Positions 35,540 to 44,114 are shown, counted from the stretch's first letter. The stretch: DNA of 57,277 bases from Bacillota bacterium (GCA_021795575.1 JAJYPH010000004.1:1-57277); one strand, 5' to 3'. Numbers and translations are program-made. The notes: generated from the letters alone by a model not told the origin.

Positions 35540-35716
35540 ATGGAGACCCGAGGGAGTGCCTTGGCTCGGTTGCTCGACTGGATCAACAAGCGCTCCGTCG
35601 CGCGGCAGGATATCTCCGCGGACGACGTCCGCCGCCTTCAAGACGCGCATCGCGCTGACGAAACGAACAAGGACAGGCAGGTCTGGGTGCACGGAGGGAT
35701 GAACGGCCGCCACTAA
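35540..35716 (+). CDS. Small 58-residue protein, unknown
   Basis: ATG at 35540 with GAAGGAAGGG eight bases upstream, TAA at 35714. The product is charged and helical: ALARLLDWINKRSVARQD, then ISADDVRRLQDAH and a polar tail ending in MNGRH. No family recognised. A consensus promoter about 25 bases before the expected transcript start and a good ribosome site make expression likely. It lies directly upstream of a broken transposase gene. It could be an independent small protein or the N-terminal remnant of something lost. Confidence 0.6.
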   Translation: METRGSALARLLDWINKRSVARQDISADDVRRLQDAHRADETNKDRQVWVHGGMNGRH

Positions 35717-35779
35717 CCATCCGGAGCCGTGTGCAGCCGTCCGCAACGATGATGACGGCTGCACAGTGCCCGGAAGCCC

Positions 35780-36194
35780 AGCGACCGGAGCGCGTGGTGG
35801 AGCGCTTAGAAGTCCGCGCGTCGCCCCAGCTGAACGAGCGGACGCGACGGCTAGCCGCCGCCAATTCCCAGGCGAGTGACGGGGCGGGATAGCCCTCGTG
35901 CACGAAGTCACCGGGCTCGGTCAGGCGACCATTGGCCGGCGCCGGGGGCGCGTGGACACCGACCCCACGCTCAGCCCAGACCTGGACCAGTGGGGCCACC
36001 CGCCACTCGCCGCGACGCCGAATCGCCCTTATGGTGGAGGGCCAAGAGTGGCGAGGCCGTGGCGCGGGCGGTGCAAGCCCGGGGTCATCGCGTGGGCGCC
36101 ACCACGATGGCCGGCCTCCTAAGGGCCGGGGGTATGGCCTCTGGACCCGTCGCAAGCGGCTCTTTTGCAACCCACGTCTCGACCAGGACGCTTA
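35780..36194 (+). pseudogene. ISAzo13-like transposase fragment
   Basis: Read across frames, the + strand gives LNERTRRLAAAN, IALVHEVTGLGQATIGRR, then RAVQARGHRVGATTMAGLLR and RRKRLFCNPRLDQDA. This is the N-terminal half of ISAzo13-family transposases (helix-turn-helix region followed by the GYSLQANRK-type segment). It has several frameshifts and a TAG, and stops abruptly where the IS630 element begins at 36195. The catalytic half is missing. Confidence 0.6.
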
Positions 36195-37354
36195 GTGTAC
36201 CTTCTCACTTTTGTGGATCCAGTTGAGATTGAACCTGTTGCAAGGCAACCCGTCCCCGTTTGACTTTGGCCAGGATGTGATCCACGCCCGCCGTCCACAC
36301 CAGTGGTGTAGCCTCGGCGTTGCGGGTGGCGATGTCCCGGTGGATCGCCGCGATCAGAGCGGGGACGTTGCGAAAGGACCCGCGGCGGACCGCGTCGACG
36401 GTCAGGTCCCGGAACCACCGCTCCACCAGGTTGAGCCAACTGGAGGAGGTCGGGGTGAAGTGCAGGTGGAAGCGCGGATGGTCCGCCAGCCAGGCGTGGA
36501 CCGCGGGCTGTTGGTGGGTGGCGTGGTTATCGACTATGGCGTGGATCGCCCGCCGCCGCGGCACCTTGCGGTCCACGCGGGCGAGAAAGTCCATGAACTC
36601 CTCGTGTCGGTGCTGGGAGACCCATGGGCCGAGGACTTGGCCTGTCGCAACATTTAAGGCAGCAAACAGCGTGGTGGTGCCGTTGCGCCGGTAATCATGG
36701 GTGACGGTCTGCGGGCGATGCCGCCGCCATGGCCGGGCTAACTGGGTCCGGTCCACCGCGTGAATCTGGGTCTTTTCATCAATACAGAGCCCCACGGCGT
36801 GGTCCGGGGGTTCAGAGAGAGCCCCACCACATCGACCAACTTTTCTTCAGACCGCGGGCCGGGGGAGAGTGTGACGGTCCGCACCCGGTGCGGGTGGAGG
36901 CCGCGGCTCGCTCAGATCCGTTGGACCGTGGCGGGACTCACCCCGTAGGCTTTGTCCATCGTGCGGCAACTCCCCTGCGTCCGCCCTTCGGACGTCGTGG
37001 TTTGGGTGGCCGTGAGGATCGCCGCCACCGTGTCCGCAGACACGGTGGGCGGTCGGCCGCGCCCGGGGCGGACGCGGCCGACCCCCGCGAGGCCGTCCGT
37101 GGTAAGGCGGGCGCGCCACCGGCGGACGGAAATGACGGCGACGCCCACCTGCGCGGCGATGCGGGTATTGGCCACGCCGTCGGCGGCCAGCAAGAGGACC
37201 TGGGCTTGCAGAACCTGGCGATGAGGCGCTGTGTGCGATTGGGCCCAGGTCGTTAACTGATCCCGTTGCGCGGAAGTAATGGCTAACGCGGGTTTAGGAT
37301 AATTCATACAATTGCTTATAACACAACTGAATACTAGTTAGCGAGACAGTACAC
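36195..37354 (-). mobile_element. IS630-family element, about 1.16 kb, inactive
   Basis: Imperfect terminal inverted repeats begin GTGTACCTTCTCACT at 36195 and GTGTACTGTCTCGCT (reverse strand) at 37354. The left flank is TA, the usual IS630 target; the right flank is AA. The two flanks belong to unrelated genes (a + strand transposase remnant and a - strand ABC gene). This is therefore not a simple insertion into one gene; a deletion or recombination through the element is likely. Confidence 0.7.
36205..37307 (-). pseudogene. IS630 transposase, broken
   Basis: The N-terminal half (131 residues from 37307) holds the winged-helix region ending in SPATVQRI; the C-terminal half (from about 36795) holds the DDE domain: [25 protein letters not shown] and LNLVERWFRD. 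Between them a TGA stands where the family has Trp (TGG to TGA), and a one-base loss in a C run at about 36808 shifts the frame. Transposase is not expected to be made. Confidence 0.8.
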
Positions 37355-38143
37355 AAGCACCAGCGATTGCAACCACCCTTGGGAGGCATTCGCCATTCCC
37401 GCGAAGAACTGCTCGGAGATCCTTTTGGCCGCAACGGCTCGCCAGTCCCCACCCGGTTGATATGATGCTGGTCGGGGAATGACCTTTAGCACGTCCGCCA
37501 GAAGTGTGGTTCCGATGGCGCGGGTGAGCGCGCGGCCTTGTGCCTGTCGGGCGACTTCAGTGCGCCACGCGGCGCGCCGCCCCAGAAGCACGGGCAAGAG
37601 GAAGTAGGCAGGAACCGGCGCGAGGATGGCCACCGTTAGCGCGACGTTGGTGTGCCAAGCGTAAATTCCCACCAAAACGATCGTGGCCGCCGCCAAAGGC
37701 ATCTCGATGACCGCACCTACTACGTTGGACACCAGTGTACCGGCATCGGTGGTGAGGCGCATGCTTAACTCCCCGGCGGACCGGAGGGCTGCGGGCATCC
37801 GGCCATACAAGAGGCCGATCTCTATCCGGCCACGCAAGGTACGGAGCCAGGCGTTGGTCAGATGGCTGCGAACGACTACGCCCGATGTTCCCAGCGCCGC
37901 CGCCGCAAGAGCCCAAGCGGCCAGAGAGGCCAGCGACTGCCGCAGTGCGGGCTGGGATATAGAGGCAAGCGCGACGCCTACGGCGACCGGTATGGCCACC
38001 GCCACGATGGCCCGGCCAAGCGACAGCAGGGTCGCGAGGCCCATCGTGGTCCAGAAGGACCACCCTCCGATTCCTGCAAGGTTCCAGGAGACACGGACGC
38101 GCTGGCCGCCAGGCTCAGCCCGAGAGCGCAGAAGAAGAGCCAA
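37334..38143 (-). pseudogene. ABC exporter membrane domain, truncated by IS630
   Basis: About 269 residues from a TTG at 38143 after AGGTGG. Five to six helices of an ABC transporter transmembrane domain are present, including LRGRIEIGLLYGRMPAALR and RLTTDAGTLVSNVVGAVIEMP, the coupling-helix region of MsbA/LmrA-type exporters. The protein ends inside the IS630 inverted repeat, and the ATP-binding domain is absent from the window. In context it was the exporter of the small-peptide cluster. Confidence 0.78.
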
Positions 38144-38163
38144 TGCCGACCACCACCTGTGAT

Positions 38164-39129
38164 CTATGGTATAATACCGATAAACGTATTTAGTGTATGA
38201 AACACTATTACCGAACTTATACTTTTTGAGCGAAAAAATACATATCCGAAAAATAACCCGGTTGGTTGAGAAGGAAAAAGACACCACAGTCCCATGACCC
38301 ACCAGGGATCGCGGCCCAACGGAGACGTGCCGCCGATAACCCAAGACGGGATGTGGGAGACATTAAAGGCAACGGCGGAGACCCATAGCGCTAGGGGGAG
38401 GTTGTTCCGGAGGACGCCTAGAAGCTCTCGCAGCAGTATCCCACGAAAAAGAATTTCCTCGGGCAGTCCATTAACCAAAAGCTGAGCTCCGTACACTAGC
38501 GGGGTAACCCACCCAAAAAAAACGAGCGGCGGGCTGGGCAAAACATTTGAGAGATCCAGCACCCGACCCAGTTCGCCCAACCCCACCGCAACCCCCAACA
38601 GCCACAAGGCGAATCCTAAGTCCCACCACTGAAGACGCCAAACCGTTCTCCACTGTCCCTGCCATCGGATTGCAAAGATCGCGAGCGCCAGAACGGTAAT
38701 TGGAGCGCCGCCGTAGGCAACGTTGAGCAATCGTGAGGCGAGCATAGGTGATCCCAGGACTGTCGGTGTAGTCGCCAGCGTGTTGCGGGCCAGCGGTAGG
38801 AGGGTCCGCCAGAATATGATGGTGAACCCGCCGTCCAGAAGCACCACCGCCATGATCCAAATCCACCCGATGCGTCCCCCTGGCGGGACGGGTAGCGCAC
38901 GCCGGCGCGGAATCATGCGCAACCAGAGCTCGCTCGCCGCCACCAGGACGGCGGTGGCCCCGTACGTCCCTGCGAAGGGGAGAAGGGTGCTCCACTCACC
39001 GGTGAGCGCTCGCCACAAGAATGTCGCCACCGCCGCGTAGACACCGACCGCGATCAACATGCTGCGCAGCGAAGGCCGCTTCAGCGGCACCCCACTCCGG
39101 GACATGATCGCGGAGGGAGGACTAGCCAC
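38164..39129 (-). CDS. CPBP intramembrane protease
   Basis: 321 residues, GTG start at 39129 with AAGGAGG nine bases upstream inside the end of the radical-SAM frame. About eight helices. The Abi/CPBP motifs are intact: EEILFRG (with the Glu-Glu and Arg), FNVSHIPSW and VIVFHTLNT. Such proteases process prenylated or small exported peptides and give self-immunity to bacteriocins. The 3' third is AT-rich compared with the surroundings, suggesting transfer. Between the radical-SAM gene and the exporter gene, it fits maturation or immunity. Confidence 0.83.
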   Translation of the reverse strand: MASPPSAIMSRSGVPLKRPSLRSMLIAVGVYAAVATFLWRALTGEWSTLLPFAGTYGATAVLVAASELWLRMIPRRRALPVPPGGRIGWIWIMAVVLLDGGFTIIFWRTLLPLARNTLATTPTVLGSPMLASRLLNVAYGGAPITVLALAIFAIRWQGQWRTVWRLQWWDLGFALWLLGVAVGLGELGRVLDLSNVLPSPPLVFFGWVTPLVYGAQLLVNGLPEEILFRGILLRELLGVLRNNLPLALWVSAVAFNVSHIPSWVIGGTSPLGRDPWWVMGLWCLFPSQPTGLFFGYVFFRSKSISSVIVFHTLNTFIGIIP

Positions 39130-39562
39130 TTCCTGTCACCTCCTTAATGGCTGGTCGAGAACGGTGAGGAACCCAAAACCGGACCACCCACGCCATGGTC
39201 TCGTCGGTCATTCGCTCTTGCGGCTTGTCCTCTCCTTCAAAACAGTAGGGGCATCCAAAATTGCAGTCGATGGTCGGGCAGATCGTCAGCGAGATGGCGT
39301 GCCGCGACAGCCGGAGCGATTCGCGCTCCTGCAACAGCCGGGCGTGTTCATCGAAGTCGTCGGGGATGACGTACCCTTCAGACTGGAGAGTGGCCAGAAT
39401 GGCGGGAGACAAGTCCTTGTCCCAGTCTTGCTGTCCAGTGCCCAACATCTCGAGGGCGGCCACCACCTCGGGGTCCACCTCGTGGAGGCCCCGTCGGTAG
39501 GCGTTGAACAGATAGGAGCCGTGGTTGTCGGAGACGACATGGTGGTACCGCGAGACTTTCAT
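39122..39562 (-). CDS. Radical-SAM peptide maturase, truncated
   Basis: 146 residues, ATG at 39562 after AAGGAG. The first 90 residues (YHHVVSDNHGSYLFNAYRRG to EGYVIPDDFDEHARLL) resemble the N-terminal module of radical-SAM/SPASM maturases. The [4Fe-4S] site follows as CPTIDCNFGCPYCFEG (C-x3-C-x2-C within it). The chain then stops after EVTGSG, so the rest of the barrel and the SPASM domain (about 300 residues) are missing. The end of the frame supplies the ribosome site of the next gene. It cannot be active as it stands. Confidence 0.78.
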   Translation of the reverse strand: MKVSRYHHVVSDNHGSYLFNAYRRGLHEVDPEVVAALEMLGTGQQDWDKDLSPAILATLQSEGYVIPDDFDEHARLLQERESLRLSRHAISLTICPTIDCNFGCPYCFEGEDKPQERMTDETMAWVVRFWVPHRSRPAIKEVTGSG

Positions 39563-39616
39563 ACGAATCGCTCCTTGCGTTGGGGCAGTCCCTTCTCTCC
39601 TCCGAACTCCCCGAGC

Positions 39617-39835
39617 CTACGGTAGTAACGGCGATGGCCAGCCGTTGAACCTATTCATAGGAGGCCCATAGTCGGACGGATTGGTACCTTCGAAATGGGG
39701 ATCTGGAAAGGTCAGCGACGGGGACAGCCCGGGCCTGATCCAGTAGCCCGTCGCCTGCGCAGGTGCGAGGAGGGCTGGCCCGCACAGGCGTACTCCCGCA
39801 GTCATCGCGCAGAAACTCGTTAGCAACGTTGGCAT
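39617..39835 (-). CDS. Candidate precursor peptide, 72 residues
   Basis: ATG at 39835 after GGGGGACGGG; stop at 39617. The N-terminus (MPTLLTSFCAMTAGVRLCG, then PALLAPAQA) looks like a signal peptide with an AQA cleavage site. The predicted remainder of about 44 residues is rich in Pro, Gly, Asn and aromatics (GYWIRPGLSP, FPDPHFEGTN, PMNRFNGWPSPLLP) and has no Cys. First gene of a minus-strand set with a radical-SAM enzyme, a membrane protease and an exporter, opposite a peptide-sensing-type regulator. It could be a RiPP precursor or a pheromone precursor. No homologue is recognised by eye. Confidence 0.6.
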   Translation of the reverse strand: MPTLLTSFCAMTAGVRLCGPALLAPAQATGYWIRPGLSPSLTFPDPHFEGTNPSDYGPPMNRFNGWPSPLLP

Positions 39836-39867
39836 CGGTCCCGTCCCCCTGTCCGCCGGTTTGTGGG

Positions 39868-39873
39868 TATAAT
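39868..39873 (+). promoter_or_regulatory. -10 box of the XRE-TPR regulator
   Basis: TATAAT on the + strand 66 bases before the regulator start. The same AT block read on the minus strand could contribute to the divergent peptide-gene promoter 33 bases from its ATG. No clear -35 on either strand. Confidence 0.45.
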
Positions 39874-39938
39874 TTCCCGATCGCGCTCCCAAGTCCTGCT
39901 ATGCAGCGCGTCACGTTGGGTCCATGGGGGTAGAACCA

Positions 39939-41012
39939 ATGGAATTGGGCACCGCCCTCCTCCAAGCACGGAGCGAAAACGGCCTGAGTCAAGGGGATGT
40001 GGCCGAGGAAGCGGGCGTGAGCCGCGTAGAGATTCATCGTATTGAGCGCGGTACGCGCATGCCGCGCCCGGATGTGTGGTGGCGGGCTTCGCAAAAGGTA
40101 CACCTGGCTGCCGCGGAGGCCGTGTCGTTGTATGTGAGCCAGGAAACGCGCGCCCACACCCTCATTTCGTTCGCCCAGGTGCTGCTGGCCGCCCAGGAGC
40201 CGGTGCTGGCGCGTCGGGTCCTGCGCTGGCTATCGTGGCTCAACACGGAGCATTAACGGGGCCGGTACTCCGGTGCCCTTTATGGTCTCTTTGGCCACAC
40301 GGCCTATGACTTGGGGCGGTACGCCGCGGCCGCGGGATGGTACGGGAGGGCGAACAAGGCCCAAGCCCTGGGGCGAGCTCGCCCCAAAGAGCAAGCCCGC
40401 GCAGCGTTCAACTATGGGCTGGCCCTCAAGCGCTTGGGGCGGTGGGACCGGGCCGTGCCCGAGCTGGAGCAGGCGTGTCAGTTCTACGAACAGAGTGGCG
40501 ATCTAGAGCAGGCGGCCGATGGTCGACTGGTCCTGGGACACATTTTCCTGGACGCGCGAGGCTACGCGACGGCGTTGCGCCATTACGAGGCGTCCTACGC
40601 GGGATATCGTCATCCCAGTTCACGTCCACGGGCTGAACTGGGCATAGCGATGGCGCGGATCGGGCTCGGGCGATTCAGCGGCCTGGAGGAGCAGCTCACC
40701 GCCCTCTACCGTGATGGCCAGTGCGACGTTCGGGGGTATGCGGGGTACGCCTTGGCCGCGATGCTGCGTCAGCAGGGCCGGGTGGCCGAGGCGCTTGCGC
40801 TGAGCGACGAGGTGCTGACACTTTCGTCGGCCGACCTGGTGTTGCTGGCCGCGAACGCCAACGAGCGGCTCGTGTGCCAGTTGCTCCGCGGCGACTGCGC
40901 GGCGGCGGGCGAGACGCTCGCGACCCTGGCACCGATGTTGGAAGCCTGCGAAGCGCCCAACGGCGCCCTATGGTGGTGCGCCGCCTTGTTTCTGCGGTGG
41001 GAACGCGGTTGA
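39939..41012 (+). pseudogene. XRE-TPR (RRNPP-like) regulator with in-frame TAA
   Basis: From the ATG at 39939 (GGGGG eight bases upstream) the frame encodes an XRE helix-turn-helix (residues about 5-60, LLQARSENGLSQGDVAEEAG). At 40254 it meets a TAA at codon 106. The same frame continues without shift to 41012 with TPR-like helices (GRYAAAAGWYGRANKAQALG, RWDRAVPELEQACQFYEQSG, GYATALRHYEASYAGY). Intact it would have about 357 residues and resemble Rgg/PlcR/NprR regulators that bind exported peptides. The second part has no ribosome site of its own, so the regulator is probably lost. Confidence 0.7.
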
Positions 41013-41186
41013 CCGCGCCCATCCCGCCCGGCCCCCGATGGCTGGGAGCGGCGCTGCGCGTCTTTGATGACGGTGCTGTGGGGCCGACCTGGCCAAACCT
41101 AGCCCGGCATCGGCGGGATACCGGCGGAGGCTTGTGTCGATTCGGGATCGGCGAAGGTGCGCGGCGGCCGTCACGGCCCGCTATCG

Positions 41187-41640
41187 TCAAACATGGCGCC
41201 CCGCCTCGAGGTCGATGCGGGCGCGTCCGTGCAGCACATTCAACACATTGACGTCGCACATCGCGAGAGCCCATCCCATCAGTGCGGGCGGCAGGAAGAG
41301 GGGCGCGAGCGGCGCCGCGCCCTCGGGGCCGAGGGGGCGGACCCACACCTGTTTGGGCTGGCCGTGTGCGACATCGTGGCGATGCCGGCGCGCGAAGCCG
41401 CGCGTCAGGTCCAGGTACGTCCACCCTGCCGCCCGATAGCTGGTGCCCGCGAAACGCGCGGGGTCGACGAAGGCTTCGGCCAGCACCACGGGGGGCCATC
41501 GATCGCCTGCCAGTCCGTGGCCAGCCGCCGCGTCGTCCGCGCCAGCGTCTCCGAGGCGAGACGGGGGATCTGCTCCCCATGCGTATTCTGGCCGGACCTG
41601 GCCACCGAGTCCAGTAAAGGCTGGCCAACGTTTCTGAAAA
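41187..41640 (-). pseudogene. DruA/DUF4338-like gene remnant
   Basis: On the minus strand, pieces LASETLARTTRRLATDWQA and, in another frame, VLAEAFVDPARFAGTSYRAA then GWTYLDLTRGFARRHRHD and GQPKQVWVRPL match the DUF4338 family. That family includes the Druantia protein DruA and relatives tied to transposons. A frameshift near 41490 and a missing N-terminus show decay. The surroundings are all mobile elements, so a transposon-associated origin is more likely than a defence operon; no other Druantia genes are present. Confidence 0.55.
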
Positions 41641-42062
41641 AGTCTGGCCACGCGGAGTCAGCCAGGATGTTCCTGGGCGCGAGGCGAACCCCGGTCGGGG
41701 TTCGCCCCTACACGACAGGAGGCCTGAGATCATCACGCAAGGGTCGTGCTTGAACGGCATCAGCTACCACGTGAGCGAGTGGAGCGACAGCAAGCCCGCA
41801 TAGCGTAAGCGGGAAAGAAAGGAGACGCCCATGGCCATGCCGGCCGTTGACAGGGATGAAAAATGAGGGGTCGAATGAGGCCAGGGTTCTTCGACCGAGA
41901 TCGGCTTCACTCTGATGCCGCGAGCTCGTAAAGGAGACGGAGTCCGACCCCGTCGAGCGTTGATAGGTGGTGCCACGGCCGCCCGCGGGGGCCCGTGAGC
42001 CCGTACAGGAGAGTTCGAGATCACTCCGGGGTTGTCGAAGGCCTACCACGACGCGGGAGGGG
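41641..42062 (+). other. IS110 left-end non-coding region
   Basis: 422 bases without a gene. It holds a 24-base hairpin (41683-41706, arms of 11 around GT), and a second stem of GGTCGAA (41869-41875) with TTCGACC (41890-41896). IS110-group elements carry a non-coding bridge RNA in this position upstream of the transposase. That this stretch was one is an inference from position and visible stem-loops only. Confidence 0.4.
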
Positions 42063-43266
42063 ATGGCGATGGAGACGGTGGTGACCCATGGGGCCGGGTT
42101 GGACATCCACAAGGCGCTCATCGTGGCGACGGTGTTCACGCCCGGCACGACGGAGACGCGGTCGTTCGGCACGCTGACCGACGACCTGCTGGTGCTGGGG
42201 GACTGGCAGACGGCGGCGGGCGTGACGCACGTGGCCATGGAAGCCACGGGGGTGTACTGGAAGCCGATTTACAACGTGTTGGAGCAATTCGAGTTCGCGG
42301 CGGTGCTCGTGGTGAACCCCCAACAGATCCGGGGGATGCCGGGGCGGAAGACCGATGTCCAGGACAGCCAGTGGATCGCGTCGCTCTTGAAGGTCGGGGT
42401 CCTGAAGGGCAGCTACATCCCGGCGCGGCCGCAACGGGAGCTGCGGGAACGGGTCCGGTATCGCAAGAGCCCATCGAGGCACGGACGACGGAAGTCAACC
42501 GCGTCCAGCAGGGGCTCGAAGGCACCAACATTAAGCTCAGCAGCCTGTTGAGTGACGTGGTGGGCAAGTCCGGGACCCGCATCCTCGACGCCTTGGCTAG
42601 TGGGGAGACGGACCCGGAGGTGCTGGTGACCCACGTGGACCGGCGGGTCCGCGCGGACCGCGCGGACCTCATCCGGGCCCTGCGGGGACTGGTGGGGCGT
42701 CACCAGCAGTTCGTGCTGGGGTGGCAACTCCAGCACCTGGCGTTTCTCGACACCGAGATTGCGGCGCTCAGCAGGGAGATCGCCCAGCGCCTCGCCAATG
42801 TTGAAGACGCCCTCACCCGCCTGGCGACGATTCCGGGGGTGGGGCGTCGGGTCGCCGAGACCATTATCGCCGAATGTGGCACGGACCTGCCACGGTTTCC
42901 GTCGGCGGCGCAGTTTGTCTCGTGGGCCGGGTTCAGCCCCGGCCAGCGGGCCAGCGGGGGCACGCCCATCCCGCCCCGGTACGCAAGGGCAGCAAAGCGC
43001 TGCGCGGGGCGGTGGTGGAAGCGGGCCAGGCGGCCGGCCGGACGCGGACGTATCTGGGGGCGGTGTACCACCGGCTGGCCGGCCGCCGGGGCAAACAGCG
43101 CGCTGCGGTGGCCACCGGGCGGCACATCCTGGTGGCGGCGTATCACATCCTCAAGACCCCGGAGAGATGGTGTCCGCGCATGTGGTGTAAAAAGCGAGGC
43201 GCGCTCTGGTACCCAGGCTTTTCCTGGACAGAGAGCATCCCGTTCGGGTTTCCTTGGGTTAGTTGA
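42063..43266 (+). pseudogene. IS110-family transposase, two frameshifts
   Basis: Start ATG 42063. The N-terminal DEDD (RuvC-like) domain has GLDIHKALIVATVF, AMEATGVYWKPIYNVLEQF and KTDVQDSQWIASLL. After a one-base loss near 42471 the next frame gives RTTEVNRVQQGLEGTNIKL, and then the helix-hairpin and Tnp_20 domain TIPGVGRRVAETIIAECG. A second shift near 42975 leads to KGSKALRGAVVEAGQAAGR and HILVAAYHILKTPE. The last 30 residues are not IS110 sequence: the 3' end is replaced from about 43168, where an IS256-type end begins. Confidence 0.82.
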
Positions 43267-43290
43267 GAACCTGAAAGGAGTCCGAACGAG

Positions 43291-43581
43291 ATGCCTACGG
43301 AAAGTGTGGCACTGGGTGACCTGTTGCGCAAGGCCGGGGTCGGCCAAGCCGAGTTCTTGCGGGTGGCGTTAGAGGAGATGCTGCAGGGCCTCATGGAGGG
43401 CGATGTCGACGCGCAGGTGGGGGCGCAGCGCTATGAGCGCGCCGCCGAGCGCGCCACGTACCGCAATGGCCACCGCGACCGGGACTGGAACACCCGGCTG
43501 GGCCCGATACCTGAGCGAGAGCGGGAGCGACCCAACGTCGCCCCCGCTCTTTGCTGCTTGCCCCGCGGTCAGGGAGCGTGA
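43291..43581 (+). pseudogene. IS256 (Mutator) transposase N-terminal fragment
   Basis: ATG at 43291 after AAAGGAG. The first 70 residues (VALGDLLRKAGVGQAEFLRV, EEMLQGLMEGDVDAQVGAQR, ERATYRNGHRDRDWNTRLG) are the standard start of Mutator-type transposases. The match ends at about 43500, exactly where the 115-bp repeat begins. A GTGTAAAAAGCG motif at about 43185 looks like the element's left inverted repeat. The catalytic part is absent. Confidence 0.8.
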
Positions 43582-43615
43582 GACTCGCGTGGTCAAACAG
43601 CGTGGGACTCGACAG
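43501..43615 (+). repeat. 115-bp repeat, copy A
   Basis: From GGCCCGATACC to GGGACTCGACAG. An inverted copy is at 56989-57106, about nine-tenths identical by eye. Inside, AGCGGG-A-GCGAC pairs with GTCGC-C-CCCGCT around CCAAC. It cuts off the IS256 reading frame on its left. Function unknown; an IS terminus or a mobile palindromic element would fit. Confidence 0.75.
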
Positions 43616-43811
43616 CACCACATCACCCTCGACCGCGTGGAGGCGTGCCTCGGCTGGTGGGAAACCTCGCGCCACGCGTCCGGTGCCACCCGGAATCAGC
43701 GGCACGGCCGCAGAATGACGCTGCCAGCCTCCGTCTCCGCACCTTGCACTGGTACCTCGGGAGGCGCATCGTTGAACCATGCTCAGCCAGGTTCCAGGAA
43801 GGGTGTAGCCC

Positions 43812-44114
43812 GTGTCGATTCCTGACGAAGTGGTCGCCCGATTGCGCAGCGCCCTGCCCATCGAGCAGGTGATCCCCTTTGGGTCGCGCGCGCGGGGAAC
43901 AGCGCAAGACGACAGCGACTGGGACTTTCTCGTGATCATGCCCACGATCATGAGGCCTGGTGCACGAGACCTCGCGGTGCGCCGTGCGGGCCGCATTCCC
44001 GGGCAATCCATGGACTTTATCGTGAGAACCCCCCGGGAACTGGCCGACGGCTTCCCCTTGTCCAAAGAGATCCTGCAAGAAGGGCGTGTACTTTACGATG
44101 CCCGCCATTCCTGA
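43812..44114 (+). CDS. MNT-type nucleotidyltransferase (antitoxin-like)
   Basis: 100 residues, GTG start eight bases after GGAAGGG. The minimal nucleotidyltransferase motif is VIPFGSRARGTAQDDSDWDFLV (GSRARG and DSDWD), with a later FIV strand. MNT proteins paired with HEPN proteins act as antitoxins by AMPylating the toxin. The stop overlaps the HEPN start by 17 bases. Confidence 0.87.
   Translation: MSIPDEVVARLRSALPIEQVIPFGSRARGTAQDDSDWDFLVIMPTIMRPGARDLAVRRAGRIPGQSMDFIVRTPRELADGFPLSKEILQEGRVLYDARHS

Noticed and set aside
36905-36910. TGA in the IS630 transposase as a further selenocysteine codon
   Set aside because: The family has Trp here (TGG to TGA), there is no matching GUG hairpin after it, and a second frameshift follows.
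40254-40256. TAA in the XRE-TPR gene as a recoded or programmed stop
   Set aside because: No known recoding of TAA in bacteria and no structure seen; a nonsense mutation is simpler.
43645-43811. Frame before the MNT gene (LRLRTLHWYLGRRIVEP) as a transposase fragment
   Set aside because: Too short and no firm family match.
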